A DNA stretch of 64,000 nucleotides. It comes from Phytohabitans sp037414955. GTDB taxonomy: Bacteria; Actinomycetota; Actinomycetes; Mycobacteriales; Micromonosporaceae. The notes beneath the pieces were generated by a model. The model was not told the DNA's origin. It searched no databases and saw nothing but the letters and a program-made list of their open reading frames with translations. The DNA lies in assembly GCA_037414955.1 (NCBI GenBank), contig JBBEWH010000007.1:1-64000 (forward strand). The letters are read 5' to 3'. Shown here piece after piece: positions 38,912 to 47,800 of this stretch (the stretch's first letter is position 1; each line of letters opens with the position of its first letter). Position numbers and translations under genes: made by a program.

Positions 38912-40840
38912 CTACGTGTTCCTGGCGAAACGCTGAAAAGCCACCAACGATTCGGGGTTCGCCAGTGCCCCGGTGGCGGCCGCCCGCTCCGGCGGGGTAC
39001 CCAGAAGGATCTTCTTGACCGGTACCTCGAGCTTTTTCGCGCTCAGCGTGCGCGGCACGGCCGCGACCTGGTAGATCTGGTCGGGCACGTGGCGCGGCGA
39101 CAGCGCGCCGCGCAGTTCGCGCGCGATCCGCGCGCGCAGCGCGTCGTCGAGCGCCGCCCCCTCGGCGAGCACGACGAAGAGCAGCAGCTCACCGGGGCCG
39201 CCGTCCGGATCCTCCAGGTGTACGACCACCGAGTCGACCACCTCGTCGAGCCCTTCCACCACCGAGTAGAACTCCGCCGTGCCGAGCCGCACGCCGCCCC
39301 GGTTGAGGGTGGCGTCCGAGCGCCCGGTGATCACGCACCCGCCGCGCTCGTTGATCGTGATCCAGTCGCCGTGCCGCCACACCCCGGGGAAGACGTCGAA
39401 GTACGCCTCCCGGTACCGCTGGCCGTCCGGGTCGTTCCAGAAGCCGACCGGCATGCTCGGCATCGGCTCGGTGATCACCAGCTCGCCGAGCTGGCCGACG
39501 ATCGGCTCGCCCCGCGGGTCGAACGCCTCCACCTTGGCACCCAGGCAGCGGCAGGACAGCTCACCCGGGTACACCGGCAGCAGCGGGACGCCGCCCACGA
39601 ACCCGGTGCACACGTCGGTGCCGCCGGACAGCGACTGGAGCTGCGCGGTGCGGCTGACCGCCTCGTACACCCAGGTGAAGCCCTCGGGCGGCAGCGGCGC
39701 GCCGGTGGAACCGACGCCGCGCAGGCGGCTCAGCTCGGCGACCTCCGCCGGCACCACGCCGGCCTTGCGGCAGGCGAGCAGGAACGGCGCGCCGGTGCCG
39801 AAATACGTCACGCCGGCCTCCTCCGCCAGCCGCCACAGCGCGCCCAGGTCGGGGTGGGCCGGGTTGCCGTCGAACAGCACCACCGCGGCGCCCACCGCCG
39901 GGCCGGACGCCAGGTAGTTCCACATCATCCAGCCGGTGGTGGTGAACCAGAAGAACCGGTCACCCTTACCGAGGTCGTGATGAAACGCCAGCATCTTGAG
40001 GTGCTCCAGCAGGATGCCGCCGTGCCCGTGCGTGATCGGCTTCGGCAGGCCGGTGGTGCCCGACGAGTAGAGCACGTAGAGCGGGTGGTCGAACGGCACC
40101 GGCTCGAACGCCAGCTCCTCGTCGGTGTCCGGCCACTCCAGGCGGCCGCCGCTGAGATAAGGGATGGTCACGGTGTGCTTCAGCGACGGCAGCTGGGCCT
40201 GGATCGCCGCCACCTCGGCGCGCCGGTCGACCGGCTTGTCCCCGTACCGGTACCCGTCGACGGCCACCAACACGCTCGGCTCGATCTGCCGCCAGCGGTC
40301 AACCACGCTCCGGGTGCCGAACTCCGGCGCGCAGGAGGAGAACACCGCGCCGAGGCTGGCCGTGGCGAGCAGCAGGACGTACGTCTCCGGGATGTTCGGC
40401 GCGTACCCGGCGACCCGGTCCCCCGGGCCGACGCCGAGGCGGCGCAGCTCGGCTCGCGCCCGGCGGACCTCGTCGCGCAGCTGGGCGGCGGTCAGCGTGA
40501 CCGGCGGGCGGGTCTGGGAGTACCCGAACACGACGACCTCGTCGTCGGCGATGCCGGGCGCGCGCAGCACGTGCTCGGCGTAGTTCAGCGTCGCGCCGGG
40601 AAACCAGCGCGCTCCCGGCATCGCGCGCGTCTCGAGCACCGCGGTCGGCGGGCGGTGGGCGATCACCTCGAAGTAGTCCCAGACCGACTGCCAGAATGCG
40701 GCGAGGTCGTCGACCGACCACTGCCACAGCCCGGCGTAGTCGGTGAACTCCAGCCCACGCTCCTCATGCAGCCAGCGCAGGTAATGCCCGACCCGCGACC
40801 GCTCCCACACGTCACGCGACGGCGCCCACAACACTGTCAT
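38912..40840 (-). CDS. Acetoacetate--CoA ligase (acetoacetyl-CoA synthetase)
   Basis: The 642-residue protein activates acetoacetate to acetoacetyl-CoA through an acyl-adenylate. It has the full acetoacetyl-CoA synthetase layout: WFPGATLNYAEHVLR (near residue 75), the P-loop LYVLYSSGTTGLPKPITHGH (near 255), the aromatic FFWFTTTGWMMWNYLASGPA (near 297), GGTDVCTGFVGG (near 405), and GRSDATLNRGGVRLGTAEFY (near 535) with the lysine-containing C-terminal domain VPDQIYQVAAVPRTLSAKKLEVPVKK (read as two parts). ATG 40840 is preceded by GGAGG; the open frame upstream is only the tandem repeat. Confidence 0.94.
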   Translation of the reverse strand: MTVLWAPSRDVWERSRVGHYLRWLHEERGLEFTDYAGLWQWSVDDLAAFWQSVWDYFEVIAHRPPTAVLETRAMPGARWFPGATLNYAEHVLRAPGIADDEVVVFGYSQTRPPVTLTAAQLRDEVRRARAELRRLGVGPGDRVAGYAPNIPETYVLLLATASLGAVFSSCAPEFGTRSVVDRWRQIEPSVLVAVDGYRYGDKPVDRRAEVAAIQAQLPSLKHTVTIPYLSGGRLEWPDTDEELAFEPVPFDHPLYVLYSSGTTGLPKPITHGHGGILLEHLKMLAFHHDLGKGDRFFWFTTTGWMMWNYLASGPAVGAAVVLFDGNPAHPDLGALWRLAEEAGVTYFGTGAPFLLACRKAGVVPAEVAELSRLRGVGSTGAPLPPEGFTWVYEAVSRTAQLQSLSGGTDVCTGFVGGVPLLPVYPGELSCRCLGAKVEAFDPRGEPIVGQLGELVITEPMPSMPVGFWNDPDGQRYREAYFDVFPGVWRHGDWITINERGGCVITGRSDATLNRGGVRLGTAEFYSVVEGLDEVVDSVVVHLEDPDGGPGELLLFVVLAEGAALDDALRARIARELRGALSPRHVPDQIYQVAAVPRTLSAKKLEVPVKKILLGTPPERAAATGALANPESLVAFQRFARNT

Positions 40841-40857
40841 CCCGCCATCCTCCCCCG

Positions 40858-40942
40858 CCGCCCCGCTCTCCGCGCCGCGCCCGCTCCCCGCGCCGCGCCC
40901 GCTCCCCGCGCCGCCCCGCTCCCCGCGCCGCGCCCGCTCTCT
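40858..40942. repeat. 18-bp GC-rich tandem repeats upstream of the acetoacetyl-CoA synthetase gene
   Basis: About four imperfect units of CCCGCTCCCCGCGCCGCG lie 18 bp upstream of the gene start and abut the family E element copy 2. They form most of the 5' leader on the leftward transcript and are very G-rich on that strand. Together with 25776-25887 this is the second case of a family E element followed by G-rich tandem units. Confidence 0.8.
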
Positions 40943-41029
40943 GCGTCGATCAAGGGCGTGGGCACATGGTTTGATCTCTGATCCGGGTGCCTGAGCCCAT
41001 GATCGGCGGACAAGTCCTTGATCGACGCG
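40943..41029. repeat. Family E element, copy 2
   Basis: In reverse orientation it matches copies 1 and 3: TCGATCAAGGGC with GGGCACATGG at 40946-40970, GTTTGATCTCTGATCCGG in the middle, and GTGCCTGAGCCCATGATCGG (40988-41007), then a further TCCTTGATCGACGCG. The stem is compensated relative to the other copies (GTGGGC against GCCCAC-type changes). Confidence 0.7.
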
Positions 41030-41061
41030 GCCGGCGAGTGGGACGCGGCGGGGCGGAACGC

Positions 41062-41115
41062 TCAGCGGTGACGTAGACACCTGAAGAGCCCGTAAGGTAC
41101 CTACGTCACCGCTGA
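41062..41115. repeat. 15-bp inverted repeat (TCAGCGGTGACGTAG)
   Basis: TCAGCGGTGACGTAG (41062-41076) and CTACGTCACCGCTGA (41101-41115) are perfect complements around a 24-nt loop. It sits in the 346-bp region between divergent genes (starts 40840 and 41187). No other copy was seen in the window, so it may be a regulator site or the end of an element. Confidence 0.6.
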
Positions 41116-41126
41116 CCCGCGCGTGG

Positions 41127-41140
41127 GCGCCTTGATCATG
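41127..41140. repeat. Family A half-element
   Basis: GCGCCTTGATCATG matches the right arm but has no left arm. It lies upstream of the rightward membrane-protein gene, unlike most copies, which follow gene ends. Confidence 0.55.
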
Positions 41141-41186
41141 GGGCTCATCCCTATATCTTCCATCTGCCAGCGGGTAGCGTGCGCCC

Positions 41187-41837
41187 ATGCGACATCTATG
41201 GAGTCTGTTGGCGGGGGTTGTGGCGGCACCCGCTGCCTGGGTGCTCGTGAGCGTAGGTCAGGACGGCTCGACCAGCACCGTGACCGGCTGGGTGGAATCC
41301 GGCCGGTACGACACCGTCGACCTGATCGAACCGGCCGCCTACCTGCTGGTGGCGGGCATCGTGCTCGGGCTGCTCGGCACCCTGCGCTTCTCGCCGCTCG
41401 GCCCGCTCGTCGCGGGTCTGCTGTTGGTCGGCCCGTACGCCGGCCTGTTCGTCGACCCGCTCGCGGTGCGTGACGCGGTGCCGGACAACTGGGAAGTGCT
41501 GGACCGGGAGCTGGCGCTGCGCCAGCCGCTCGACAACGGCACGCTCCTGCTCCTCGGCGCGCTGCTGGTGATGGCGGCGTTCAGCCTGCAGCGGTGGCGG
41601 CGCTGGCCGGAGCCGGCCACGCCGTCGGCCTACGAGCCCGAGCCCCGGCCCGACGACACCCCGACCGACCCCTTGATCACCTGGTCCCCGGCACCCGCCA
41701 GCCCGGCGCCGACGCTCTCCACCACGTCCACGATGAGCTCACCGACCTCGACCGGCTCGGCCACGCCGACCGAGGTACCCGTGGCCGGCGCCAACCCCTG
41801 GACCACCCCACCCACCAGACCAGGGCCGACCCCATGA
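41187..41837 (+). CDS. Membrane protein with three helices and a Ser/Thr/Pro tail
   Basis: This 216-residue protein has an N-terminal signal-anchor-like helix (LWSLLAGVVAAPAAWVLVSV), a second pair (AYLLVAGIVLGLLGTLRFS, LVAGLLLVGPYAGLFV) and a further hydrophobic stretch (LLLLGALLVMAAFSL, near residues 117-131), then a disordered tail of Ser/Thr/Pro. No family is recognised. The stop codon TGA (41835-41837) is the TGA inside the left arm TGATCA of the palindrome at 41833. Confidence 0.75.
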   Translation: MRHLWSLLAGVVAAPAAWVLVSVGQDGSTSTVTGWVESGRYDTVDLIEPAAYLLVAGIVLGLLGTLRFSPLGPLVAGLLLVGPYAGLFVDPLAVRDAVPDNWEVLDRELALRQPLDNGTLLLLGALLVMAAFSLQRWRRWPEPATPSAYEPEPRPDDTPTDPLITWSPAPASPAPTLSTTSTMSSPTSTGSATPTEVPVAGANPWTTPPTRPGPTP

Positions 41838-41888
41838 TCAAGGCGTCCTTCAAGTAGCTAGAACTACTTGAAGGACGCCTTGATCATG
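41833..41888. repeat. Family A palindrome, copy 10 (perfect 25-bp stem)
   Basis: Arms 41833-41857 and 41864-41888 are perfectly complementary around CTAGAA, with the CCTTCAAG inner variant. It lies between convergent genes (stops 41837 and 41895) and includes the stop codon of the rightward gene. Confidence 0.92.
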
Positions 41889-41894
41889 AATCGG

Positions 41895-43055
41895 TTATTT
41901 GAGGAGTTGGCGGGCCATGACGATGCGTTGGACCTGGTTGGTGCCCTCGTAGATCTGGGTGATCTTGGCGTCCCGCATCATGCGCTCAACCGGGAAGTCC
42001 CGCGTGTAGCCGTAGCCGCCGAGCAACTGCACCGCGTCCGTGGTGATCTCCATGGCCGCGTCGCTCGCGTAGCACTTGGCCGCCGCGCCGAAGAACGTCA
42101 GGTCGGCGTCGCCGCGCTCGGACTTGGCGGCCGCCGCGTAGGTGAGCTGGCGGGCCGCCTCCAGCTTCATCGCCATGTCGGCGAGCATGAACTGCACGCC
42201 CTGGAACTGGGCGATCGTCTTGCCGAACTGGGTGCGCTCCTTGACGTACCCGGCCGCGACGTCGAGCGCGCCCTGCGCGATGCCGACCGCCTGGGCCGCG
42301 ATGGTGACCCGGGTGTGGTCGAGCGTGCGCATCGCGGTCTGGAATCCGGTGCCGGGCGCGCCGATCATCCGGTCGGCCGGGATCCGCACCCCGTCGAGGT
42401 ACACCTCACGGGTCGGCGACCCCTTGATGCCGAGCTTCTTCTCCGGCGCGCCGAAGCTCACCCCCGCATCCGCTTTGTCCACGACGAACGCCGAGATCCC
42501 GCGCGCCCCGACGCCTGGCTCGGTGACCGCGAAGACCGTGTAGAACTGCGAGACGCCGGCGTTGGTGATCCAGCGCTTGACGCCGTCGAGCACGTAGAAG
42601 TCGCCGTCGCGGACCGCCTTGGTGGTCATCGAAGCCGCGTCGCTGCCGGCCTCCGGCTCGGAGAGGCAGTACGAGAACATCGCCTCGCCGCGCGCCACCG
42701 GCGGCAGGAAGCGCCGCTTGAGCTCGTCGGAGCCGGCGAGCAGCACCGGCAGCGTGCCGAGCTTGTTGACGGCGGGGATCAGCGACGACGAGGCGCAGGC
42801 CCGGGCCACCTCCTCGATCACGATGGCGGTGGCGAGCGCGTCCGCGCCGGCGCCGCCGTACTCCTCGGGGATGTGCGGGGCGTGGAAGTCGGCGGCGCGC
42901 AGCGCCTCGTACGACGCCTTCGGGAACTCGCTGGTCTCGTCGGCCTCGGCGGCGTTCGGCGCCACCTTGGCGTCGCAGACCGCGCGGACCGCCTCGCGGA
43001 CCGCCTCGTGCTCCTCCGGGAGGCGGTACGCCTCGAACGGCTCTTCTGTCGTCAT
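41895..43055 (-). CDS. Acyl-CoA dehydrogenase
   Basis: This 386-residue flavoenzyme performs the alpha,beta-dehydrogenation of acyl-CoA. Motifs: MFSYCLSEPEAGSDAASMTT (near residue 125), GVKRWITNAGVSQFYTVFAV (near 155), RVTIAAQAVGIAQGALDVAA (near 245) and the catalytic glutamate region QIYEGTNQVQRIVMARQLL at the C-terminus. ATG 43055 starts MTTEEPFEAYRLPEEHEAV; the longer frame is rejected. The positional ortholog is Rv3274c (fadE25). The family A palindrome lies immediately downstream. Confidence 0.95.
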   Translation of the reverse strand: MTTEEPFEAYRLPEEHEAVREAVRAVCDAKVAPNAAEADETSEFPKASYEALRAADFHAPHIPEEYGGAGADALATAIVIEEVARACASSSLIPAVNKLGTLPVLLAGSDELKRRFLPPVARGEAMFSYCLSEPEAGSDAASMTTKAVRDGDFYVLDGVKRWITNAGVSQFYTVFAVTEPGVGARGISAFVVDKADAGVSFGAPEKKLGIKGSPTREVYLDGVRIPADRMIGAPGTGFQTAMRTLDHTRVTIAAQAVGIAQGALDVAAGYVKERTQFGKTIAQFQGVQFMLADMAMKLEAARQLTYAAAAKSERGDADLTFFGAAAKCYASDAAMEITTDAVQLLGGYGYTRDFPVERMMRDAKITQIYEGTNQVQRIVMARQLLK

Positions 43056-43138
43056 ACCGACCCTCCCGTACGGAAACCAAGCGTCCATACTCTGTTTACT
43101 TACCGGTTCACTGGCGTGTTCCTGGGTAAGCCTCAGGC

Positions 43139-43177
43139 GAGGATACCGACCAGTAACTCCAGTGTGAGGATACCGAC
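43139..43177. repeat. Direct repeat GAGGATACCGAC upstream of acyl-CoA dehydrogenase
   Basis: GAGGATACCGAC occurs at 43139-43150 and again at 43166-43177, 27 bp apart, in the 298-bp region between the divergent dehydrogenase genes (43055 leftward, 43354 rightward). The region is relatively AT-rich around it (TGTTTACTTACC). Regulator binding is possible; nothing else was seen. Confidence 0.5.
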
Positions 43178-43353
43178 GGACGTTCAAACCCGATTTACCG
43201 CCGCGTACGCTGAGCCACTATCGTCACTGTGCGGCTCGCCGCCTGAGACACTTGCCGCATAGACAGCAAATGCCCGAAAGTCTGCGCCGCCCCCGGCGCC
43301 CCCCACCGAACCGCGACGCGATGCGCCGCCCAGTTTGAGCGGAGAACAGAGGC

Positions 43354-44817
43354 GTGACGATCCCGTACCCGAGCACGCAGCCCCTCCCGGCCATCGGCGC
43401 GGTCAACCCGCCGTCCGGCGCGCCGCGTCCCCGCCTTGCCTTCCTGGGCACCGGCTACCTGGGCGCCACCTACGCGATCTGCTTCGCGGAACTGGGCTAC
43501 GAGGTGCTCGGCTTCGATGTCGATGAGCCGAAGATCGCCAAGCTCTCCGGCGGTGCGGTGCCGTTCCACGAGCCCGGCCTCGACGAGCTGCTGCGCCGCA
43601 ACCTGGCCGCCGGCCGGCTCCGCTTCACCACCAGCTACAAGGAAACCGCCGACTTCGCCGACGTGCACTTCATCTGCGTCGGCACCCCGCAGCGCGCGGA
43701 CGGCATGGGCGCCGACCTGTCGTACGTCGAGGCGGCCGTCACCGGCCTGGCGCAGCACCTCACCCGCAAGGCGCTCATCGTCGGCAAGTCGACCGTGCCG
43801 GTCGGCACCGCGGAGTGGATCGAGCAGCTCGTCGGCAAGCACGCCGCCGACGACCTGGGTGTCGAGGTGGCCTGGAGCCCCGAGTTCCTGCAGGAGGGCT
43901 TCGCGGTCGAGGACGTGCTCCGGCCCAACCGGATCGTCATCGGCGTGAAGAGCGAGTGGGCCAACGCCATGCTCTACGCCGCGCACAAGGGCGTGTTCGA
44001 CCTGGCCGCCACCGAGGACCGCGAGGTGCCGCTGGTCGTCACCGACTTCGCGACCGCCGAGCTGGTCAAGGTCGCCGCGAACGCGTTCCTCGCCACCAAG
44101 ATCTCGTTCATCAACGCGATGGCCGAGGTCTGCGAGGTCGCGGGCGGCGACGTCACCCAGCTCGCCCGCGCGATCGGATACGACCCACGGATCGGCAACC
44201 GCTTCCTCCAGGCCGGCGTCGGCTTCGGCGGCGGCTGCCTGCCCAAGGACATCCGGGCGTTCCAGGCCCGCGCCCAGGAGCTGGGCGCCGGCGAGGCGCT
44301 CCGCTTCCTGCACGAGGTCGACCTGATCAACCTGCGCCGCCGCACCCGGGTGCTCACGCTCGCCGCCGAACTGCTGGACCGCCGTTCCGGCCCCGCGGGA
44401 CCGGACCTGTCCGGCACCCGGATCGCCGTGCTGGGCGCCACGTTCAAGCCCAACTCCGACGACGTCCGTGACGCGCCGTCGCTCGCGGTCGCCGGGCTGC
44501 TGGCCAAGGCCGGCGCCGACGTGCGGGTCTACGACCCGGAGGGCACGGAGAACGCCCGCGCCGCCCAGCCCGATCTGGCGTACGAGGCGTCCATGAACGA
44601 CGCGGTGCGCGGCGCCGACCTGGTCTGCGTGCTCACCGAGTGGGCCGATTTCCGCAACGCCGACCCGGTCGCGCTCGGCGAACTGGTCGCCGCTCGCCGG
44701 GTGATCGACGGCCGGAACTGCCTCGACGCCGCACTGTGGACGCACGCCGGGTGGGCCTACCGGGGGATGGGACGCCCCGCCGACCACAGCGATCTGTTCA
44801 AGAGTGGTCGTCATTAG
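43354..44817 (+). CDS. UDP-glucose/GDP-mannose dehydrogenase family protein
   Basis: This 487-residue protein oxidises a nucleotide sugar twice to its uronic acid. The N-terminal Rossmann fold is LAFLGTGYLGATYAICFAEL (near residue 28), then ICVGTPQRADGMGADLSYVE (near 110), GKSTVPVGTA, SPEFLQEGFAVEDVLRPNRI (near 170), and the catalytic cysteine in GFGGGCLPKDIRAFQ (near residue 295). GATFKPNSDDVRDAPS follows near 370. UDP-glucose to UDP-glucuronate is the commonest reaction; GDP-mannose is possible given the mannose genes nearby. The start is GTG 43354. The zinc-ribbon membrane protein gene follows after 51 bp in the same direction. Confidence 0.92.
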   Translation: MTIPYPSTQPLPAIGAVNPPSGAPRPRLAFLGTGYLGATYAICFAELGYEVLGFDVDEPKIAKLSGGAVPFHEPGLDELLRRNLAAGRLRFTTSYKETADFADVHFICVGTPQRADGMGADLSYVEAAVTGLAQHLTRKALIVGKSTVPVGTAEWIEQLVGKHAADDLGVEVAWSPEFLQEGFAVEDVLRPNRIVIGVKSEWANAMLYAAHKGVFDLAATEDREVPLVVTDFATAELVKVAANAFLATKISFINAMAEVCEVAGGDVTQLARAIGYDPRIGNRFLQAGVGFGGGCLPKDIRAFQARAQELGAGEALRFLHEVDLINLRRRTRVLTLAAELLDRRSGPAGPDLSGTRIAVLGATFKPNSDDVRDAPSLAVAGLLAKAGADVRVYDPEGTENARAAQPDLAYEASMNDAVRGADLVCVLTEWADFRNADPVALGELVAARRVIDGRNCLDAALWTHAGWAYRGMGRPADHSDLFKSGRH

Positions 44818-44868
44818 GCATGCTTCTGAGGGAGTCCACAGTGTTGGGCTCCGCGGAAGAGAGGTGCC

Positions 44869-47800
44869 ATGGCGACGTACCCCTGTCCGTCATGCGGCCG
44901 GGAGATCCAACCGGCGCCGCAGTGCCCGCACTGCGGCGCCGACCAGGACCGGTTGGCCGAGGAACTAACCAAGATCGACCGGGCCATCGCCGACCTCAAG
45001 CGCGACGAGGTGCGGATCGCCAAGGAGCTGAAGCTCAACGCCCAGGCGCTCCAGGCCGCGCAGTTCCAGCGCGGGATCCTCGGGCACGCCAACCGCCAGC
45101 GCGCCCAGCAGGCCACCAAGTCGCGCCGGGTGGTCCGCACCCGGATCGGCCGCCAGTCGCCCACCGCGGCGGCCCCGTCCGGCCCGCCGCGGGTACCCCG
45201 GCAGCCAGCCGCTGCCGCCGCGCCGCCGCCACCACCGACCCCGCCCCCGCCGCCACCGCCCGGTGAGGGCGGCGGCCAGCCGGAGGCGTCCCCGCGCGAG
45301 GTACAGAACATCTACCTCGGGCTGGGCGCGCTCCTGCTCGCGGTCGCCGCCGTGGTGTTCGCGGCCGTGGCGATCAGCTCGTTCGGCGTCGTGAGCCGGC
45401 TCGTGATCCTGCTGGCGGCGACCGCCATCATGCTCGTCGCCCCGCCGCTCATCGCCCGTCGCGGGCTCACCTCGACGGCGGAGACGATCGCCGGCGTCGG
45501 GCTCATGCTCATCCCGCTCGACGGATACGCGCTGTGGGCGGTGTCGCCCCCCGAGTCGGTGCCCGGTGCGGTCATCGCCGGCGTGGTCTTCCTCGTCGCC
45601 GCGCTCGCCGCCGCCTGGTACGGCGGCGTCACCGGGTTCAGCGTGCCCCGGTACGCGACCGTGGTGGCGCTCCAGCCGATCCTGCCGCTGCTGGCGTACG
45701 AGTGGATCGGTGGACCGACCGGGTGGGCGCTGGTGTCTGCCGGTGTCGCCGCGCTGAACCTGCTGCTGACCCGGGTCCTCGCGGCGCCACCCCGCCTCAC
45801 CGTCCCAGCCCCCGCACCGCCCGAGACCGAGCCGGCGGAGACCGAGCCGGGCGAGCGCGCCGACCGGCCGGAGAGCGCGCCCGAAGAGGCCGACGCCGTC
45901 GTGACGCCGGCTGGCGGGCCCCGCACCGGCGCGCGCCAGCCCACCGTGCCTCGCCCCGCCGTCTGGCTCCAGCCGGTCACCTGGATCCTGCACGGTGTCG
46001 CGGTAGCCGCCGCCCTGGTGTTCGCGGTCGTCGCCACCGTCGACGCCGGCACCGTGCCGGGCGCGGTGGCGGCCGGGTTGGCGCTCGTGCTCGCCGCCGT
46101 GATCGGCCTGGCCGGGGCGCGGGCGGCCGGGCAGGAGCCGCTCCCAGACATCGCGGCGGGCGTGCTCACCCTCGCGGTCATCGGTGCCGCCGGGCGGGTG
46201 CTGTCGGTGGCGGTACCGGACGAGACACTCCTGTTGATCTCCATCGTCATCGTGCTGACCGGGCTCGGCGTCCGCGCACTGCCGGAAGACGCGCGGCGCG
46301 GTCCCCAGCTCGCTTCCGCGGCCGCCCTGATCGTCGTGGGCGTCGTGGTCGCGGGCGCGGCGGTGCGGGCGGCGATCGCCCCGATCGAGGCCGCGCTACC
46401 GGTCTGGGAAGCAGACCTGTCCGCGTACCAGGAAAAGATCTCGACCGCGGTGGGTGACGTGGGGTGGCAGCTCGCGGTGAGCGCGCTGCTGTTGACGTTC
46501 GCCGCGGTGCTGGCGCTGCCGCCGGAGGCCCGGCGGGAGTCCGCGGTGGCCGGCGTGGCCGTGGCCGCGCTCGCCGCACCCGCGTCGTTCGCGCTGCCCT
46601 GGGCCGCGGCGCCGTGGCTGCCGGTGCTGGCGGCGATCGGCATCGGGGTGACCGGCCTGTACGCCCGGACCCCCACCGCCGCCCGCGCGCACGTCGCCGG
46701 CGCGGCCGTCGTCGGCTTGGCCGGCGCCGGCGCGGCGCTCGCCCGACCGGCCCTGACCGGCGCGGTGCTCACCGCGCTCGCGCTGGCCGGCGTGCTGATC
46801 GCGACGGCCGCGAGCTGGCTGGTCGAGCAGGTCGACGCGCTGCGCGACGAGCCGGCACCGGCCCAGCTGGTCCGCGTCGGGCCGGCGGCCGGCCTGGTCG
46901 GCGACTGGGCCGCGGGCGGCGCGGCGTTCGCGCTGCCCGGTGCGGTGGCCGCGACCGTCGCCGCCATCACCGCCGTCCCGGGCGAGCCCCCCGCCGCGGT
47001 CCCGGTGCTCGCGGCGGCGTTCGTGGCCGTGTGCGGCACGCTGGGGTACGCCGCGATGGCGCAGGTGGCGTGGCGCCGGATCAGCCTGCCGCTCACCGCC
47101 GGCACCGGGCTCGGCGCGTTCGCGGTCACCGCGGCGGCGTTCGGCGCGCCCGGCGCCTCCGCCTGGGACGCCTGGGTCGGCGCCCTCCTGCTGATCGGCG
47201 CGGTGCTCCTGATCCTCGCCCCGTCGATCGACGCCGGCCGCCGCTCCGACCGGGTGCTCGACGGCGCCGACTACGCCGCCGCGGCGGCCACCGCCGGCCT
47301 GATCGGCACGTTCGCGCGGATCGCCCAGATGCTCTTCCCGGACGCGATCCTCGCGGTCGGCGCGCTGATCATCCTGCTGGTCGCGGTCGGCGTCCGGGCC
47401 ATGCCGCCGGAGTGGCGGCGCGGGCCGGTGCTCGGCGTCGCGGTCAGCGGCGCGGTGATCGGCGTGATCGCCGGCTACACGGCGCTGAGCGGTGGACTGC
47501 GCGTCCTGGCCACCCCGGGCGCGCTGTGGGCGGCCGACCTGAGCGCCTGGCCCGCGGGGGATGTCGGGCTCGGCTGGCAGGCGCCGGTCGCGCTGGCCCT
47601 GCTCGCCGGCGCGGCCGCGATCGTGCTGCCGCGCCCCTGGTCGTACAACGTCGCCGGGTTCTGCGTGGGCCTGGCCACCATCGGCGCTCCGCTCGCGCTC
47701 GGCCTGCCCTGGTGGTCGCCGATGCTGGTCGGCGGCGCGGTCGCCACGGTGTACGGCGTGGCCGCCGTGCTGGCCGCCGATCCGCGCGCCGGCCTCGCCC

